Source of the DNA: Candidatus Elusimicrobium euhamitermitis
Lineage (GTDB): Bacteria > Elusimicrobiota > Elusimicrobia > Elusimicrobiales > Elusimicrobiaceae
Reading direction: 5' to 3'
Assembly: GCA_031254225.1 (NCBI GenBank)
Contig: JAIRUU010000114.1
Location: 1 to 6,309 of the forward strand
Length of the DNA: 6,309 nt
The translations under genes and the position numbers were made by a program. The notes beneath the pieces are model-generated. The model saw only the letters and a list, made by a program, of their open reading frames with translations. It ran no database searches and had not been told where the DNA came from. Each line of letters starts with the position of its first letter. Position 1 is the stretch's first letter. Shown here one piece after another: positions 5,043-6,309 of the stretch.

Positions 5043-6155
5043 ATGCCGGAAAAAGAAGATTATTACAAAATTTTAGAAGTCGCCAAAAACGCGACGGGGG
5101 CGGAAATAAAATCCAGCTACCGCCGCCTTGCCATGAAATATCATCCGGACAGAAACCCGGGCAACAAAGAAAGCGAAGAAAAATTTAAAAGCGTCAACGA
5201 GGCGTTCTCCGTTTTATCCGACGAAGAAAAACGCGGTTTGTACGACTCGTACGGGCATGAGGGCGTAAGCGGCGCAAGCGGTTTTCACGGCGGCGGCTTT
5301 GCGGATATTAACGACATTTTCAGCTCCGTGTTCGGGGACGTTTTCGGCGGCAGTTTCAGCAACGCCTTCGGCGGAAGAACAAGAAGCGGCGCGCAGCGCG
5401 GCGCTGATTTAAAATTAGATATTGAGATAACTTTGGAAGAAGCTTTTACGGGCTTAGACTCGCCGGTTGAATACAGCGCAATGGACGCCTGTCAGGAGTG
5501 CGGCGGCACGGACGCGCAGCCCGGTACGCGCTCCAAAACGTGCCCGACATGCCGCGGCTCCGGCGTGGTGCAGTTCAGCCAGGGCTTTTTCAGCATGCGC
5601 CAAATGTGCCCCGACTGCGCGGGGCAGGGAACGGTTTTGGAACACCCGTGCAAAAAATGCAAAGGCGGCGGCCGCCAGAAAACTAAAAAAACCATTACGG
5701 TAAAAGTGCCCGCCGGCATACGCTCCGGCATGACGCTGCGCGTGGCAAACGCCGGAGATTTGGGTTTAAAAGGCGGCGGGTACGGAGATTTATATATTGA
5801 AGTGCACGTCAGAGAGCATAAAATTTTTGAACGCGCGGAAGATGATTTAATTTTGCGCGTCCCCGTTTCTTTTGCGACAGCCGCGCTGGGCGGCAAAATA
5901 AAAGCGCCTAATATTTTAAAAGAAACGCTGGAAGTTACGGTCCCCAAAGGCAGTCCTCACGGAACCGTTGTTAAAATATCCGGCGCGGGAATGCCTAAAC
6001 TAGGCAAAAAAGGTTTCGGGGATTTAAATGTTATAATCCTTATAGACGTGCCCAAAAATCTGACTTCAAGACAAAAAGAGCTGCTTGAAGCTTTTGAAAA
6101 AGAAAGTTCTGAAGCCGACGGCGGCAAAAGTTTTTTTGAGAAAATATTTAAATGA
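5043..6155 (+). CDS. dnaJ: Chaperone protein DnaJ (Hsp40, type A)
   Basis: The 370-residue protein has complete type-A DnaJ architecture. A J domain spans about 5-70 with HPD at 34-36. A Gly/Phe-rich linker follows at about 77-112. Four zinc-binding repeats are CQECGG (150-155), CPTCRGSG (167-174), CPDCAGQG (189-196) and CKKCKGGG (203-210). The C-terminal substrate-binding domains run from about 215 to 340. It stimulates the DnaK ATPase through the HPD loop and delivers unfolded proteins. The first zinc repeat departs slightly from CxxCxGxG (D157 where Gly is usual), but all eight cysteines are present. The start is supported by GGAG at 5032-5035, 7 nt before the ATG. No dnaK or grpE is in the window, so either this is a separate locus or those genes lie elsewhere. 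The 3' end overlaps the next gene's start codon as ATGA. Confidence 0.97.
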   Translation: MPEKEDYYKILEVAKNATGAEIKSSYRRLAMKYHPDRNPGNKESEEKFKSVNEAFSVLSDEEKRGLYDSYGHEGVSGASGFHGGGFADINDIFSSVFGDVFGGSFSNAFGGRTRSGAQRGADLKLDIEITLEEAFTGLDSPVEYSAMDACQECGGTDAQPGTRSKTCPTCRGSGVVQFSQGFFSMRQMCPDCAGQGTVLEHPCKKCKGGGRQKTKKTITVKVPAGIRSGMTLRVANAGDLGLKGGGYGDLYIEVHVREHKIFERAEDDLILRVPVSFATAALGGKIKAPNILKETLEVTVPKGSPHGTVVKISGAGMPKLGKKGFGDLNVIILIDVPKNLTSRQKELLEAFEKESSEADGGKSFFEKIFK

Positions 6156-6309
6156 AAAAAGCCGACGGCCTTTACGATAAAAATATTATAACCTACGGCG
6201 CGCTGTTGAAAATATGCCGCGCAAACGCCGCGCCGGTTTTTGCGCCGTGGGCGGACGGGATTTTGCTTTTTTTAAGCGCCGCTCTTTTTATAGCGGGCGT
6301 AATATTTTT
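6152..6309 (+). CDS. Putative membrane protein, N-terminal 52 residues (3' end outside window); possible DUF2157 type
   Basis: The ATG at 6152 overlaps the dnaJ TGA (ATGA), and the frame stays open to the window end, giving 52 complete codons. The product begins MKKADGLYDKNIITYGALLK, then a polar/aromatic stretch, then a hydrophobic helix GILLFLSAALFIAGVIF (about 36-52). The layout of a short soluble start followed by a helix with an AGVIFF-like end resembles DUF2157 membrane proteins. The fragment is too short to be sure. There is only a weak GAG upstream (6138-6140), so it is probably translated by coupling to dnaJ. The function is not recognised; co-transcription with dnaJ is inferred from the overlap. 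Confidence 0.7.
   Translation, partial: MKKADGLYDKNIITYGALLKICRANAAPVFAPWADGILLFLSAALFIAGVIF

Noticed and set aside
5039..5044. Perfect TATAAT just before the dnaJ start
   Set aside because: It overlaps the ATG itself, so transcription from it would begin inside the gene. A good Shine-Dalgarno at 5032-5035 shows that the mRNA starts further upstream.
5492..5947. Minus-strand open frame (151 codons) inside dnaJ
   Set aside because: It lies opposite the highly conserved zinc-finger and C-terminal domains of DnaJ and shows no recognisable motif; treated as a shadow frame.
1..6309. tRNA, rRNA, CRISPR array, insertion sequence or attachment site
   Set aside because: No cloverleaf-like sequence, spaced direct repeats, transposase frame or terminal inverted repeats were seen on either strand; the window is almost entirely accounted for by ordinary protein genes.

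Overview
The window looks like a compact bacterial chromosome segment. It holds seven complete or nearly complete protein genes and one short 3'-truncated gene, packed with 2-bp gaps or overlaps of 4-21 bp. There is no RNA gene, insertion sequence, CRISPR array or integration signature. The type IV pilin-like protein has an N-terminal GFTLIELL motif and a C-terminal two-cysteine loop ending in ALGG. That style, with the mixed AT/GC codon use, reminds me of Elusimicrobiota (Elusimicrobium-like bacteria). This taxonomic guess is inference from memory and not proven by the sequence.

Layout, left to right. (1) 1-303 (+) is the C-terminal end of a PgeF/YfiH laccase-domain protein. (2) 283-1584 (-) is a CPA-type cation:proton antiporter homologue, converging on pgeF with a 21-bp overlap of the 3' ends. 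(3) 1585-1617 is a 33-bp divergent control region. (4) 1618-4912 (+) is a tight four-gene cluster: a DUF1646 membrane transporter, an MgtC/SapB-family membrane protein, a DegT/DnrJ/EryC1/StrS PLP aminotransferase and a type IV pilin-like protein. It is closed by a strong GC-rich hairpin terminator at 4922-4960. (5) 4961-5042 is a leader with a second inverted repeat, followed by dnaJ (5043-6155). dnaJ overlaps by ATGA the start of a membrane protein that runs off the window.

The left half has an ion-homeostasis theme: an antiporter-like protein faces a DUF1646 (ion-transporter clan) protein and an MgtC-like protein. The right part of the cluster joins a sugar-type aminotransferase to a surface pilin by translational coupling, which hints at cell-surface work.

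Two observations stand out. The 33-bp divergent spacer contains two back-to-back extended -10 elements (TGnTATAAT and TGnTAAAAT). Each lies exactly 6 nt before a start codon that has no Shine-Dalgarno, so both genes appear to be transcribed as leaderless mRNAs. The other forward genes with visible starts, except the coupled last one, do have Shine-Dalgarno sequences. Second, the antiporter homologue appears to have lysine (K161) where the family has its ion-binding aspartate, and Asn at a usually arginine-containing PRG site. It may therefore not be an ordinary Na+/H+ exchanger. I did not find evidence of a wholly new defence or mobile system.
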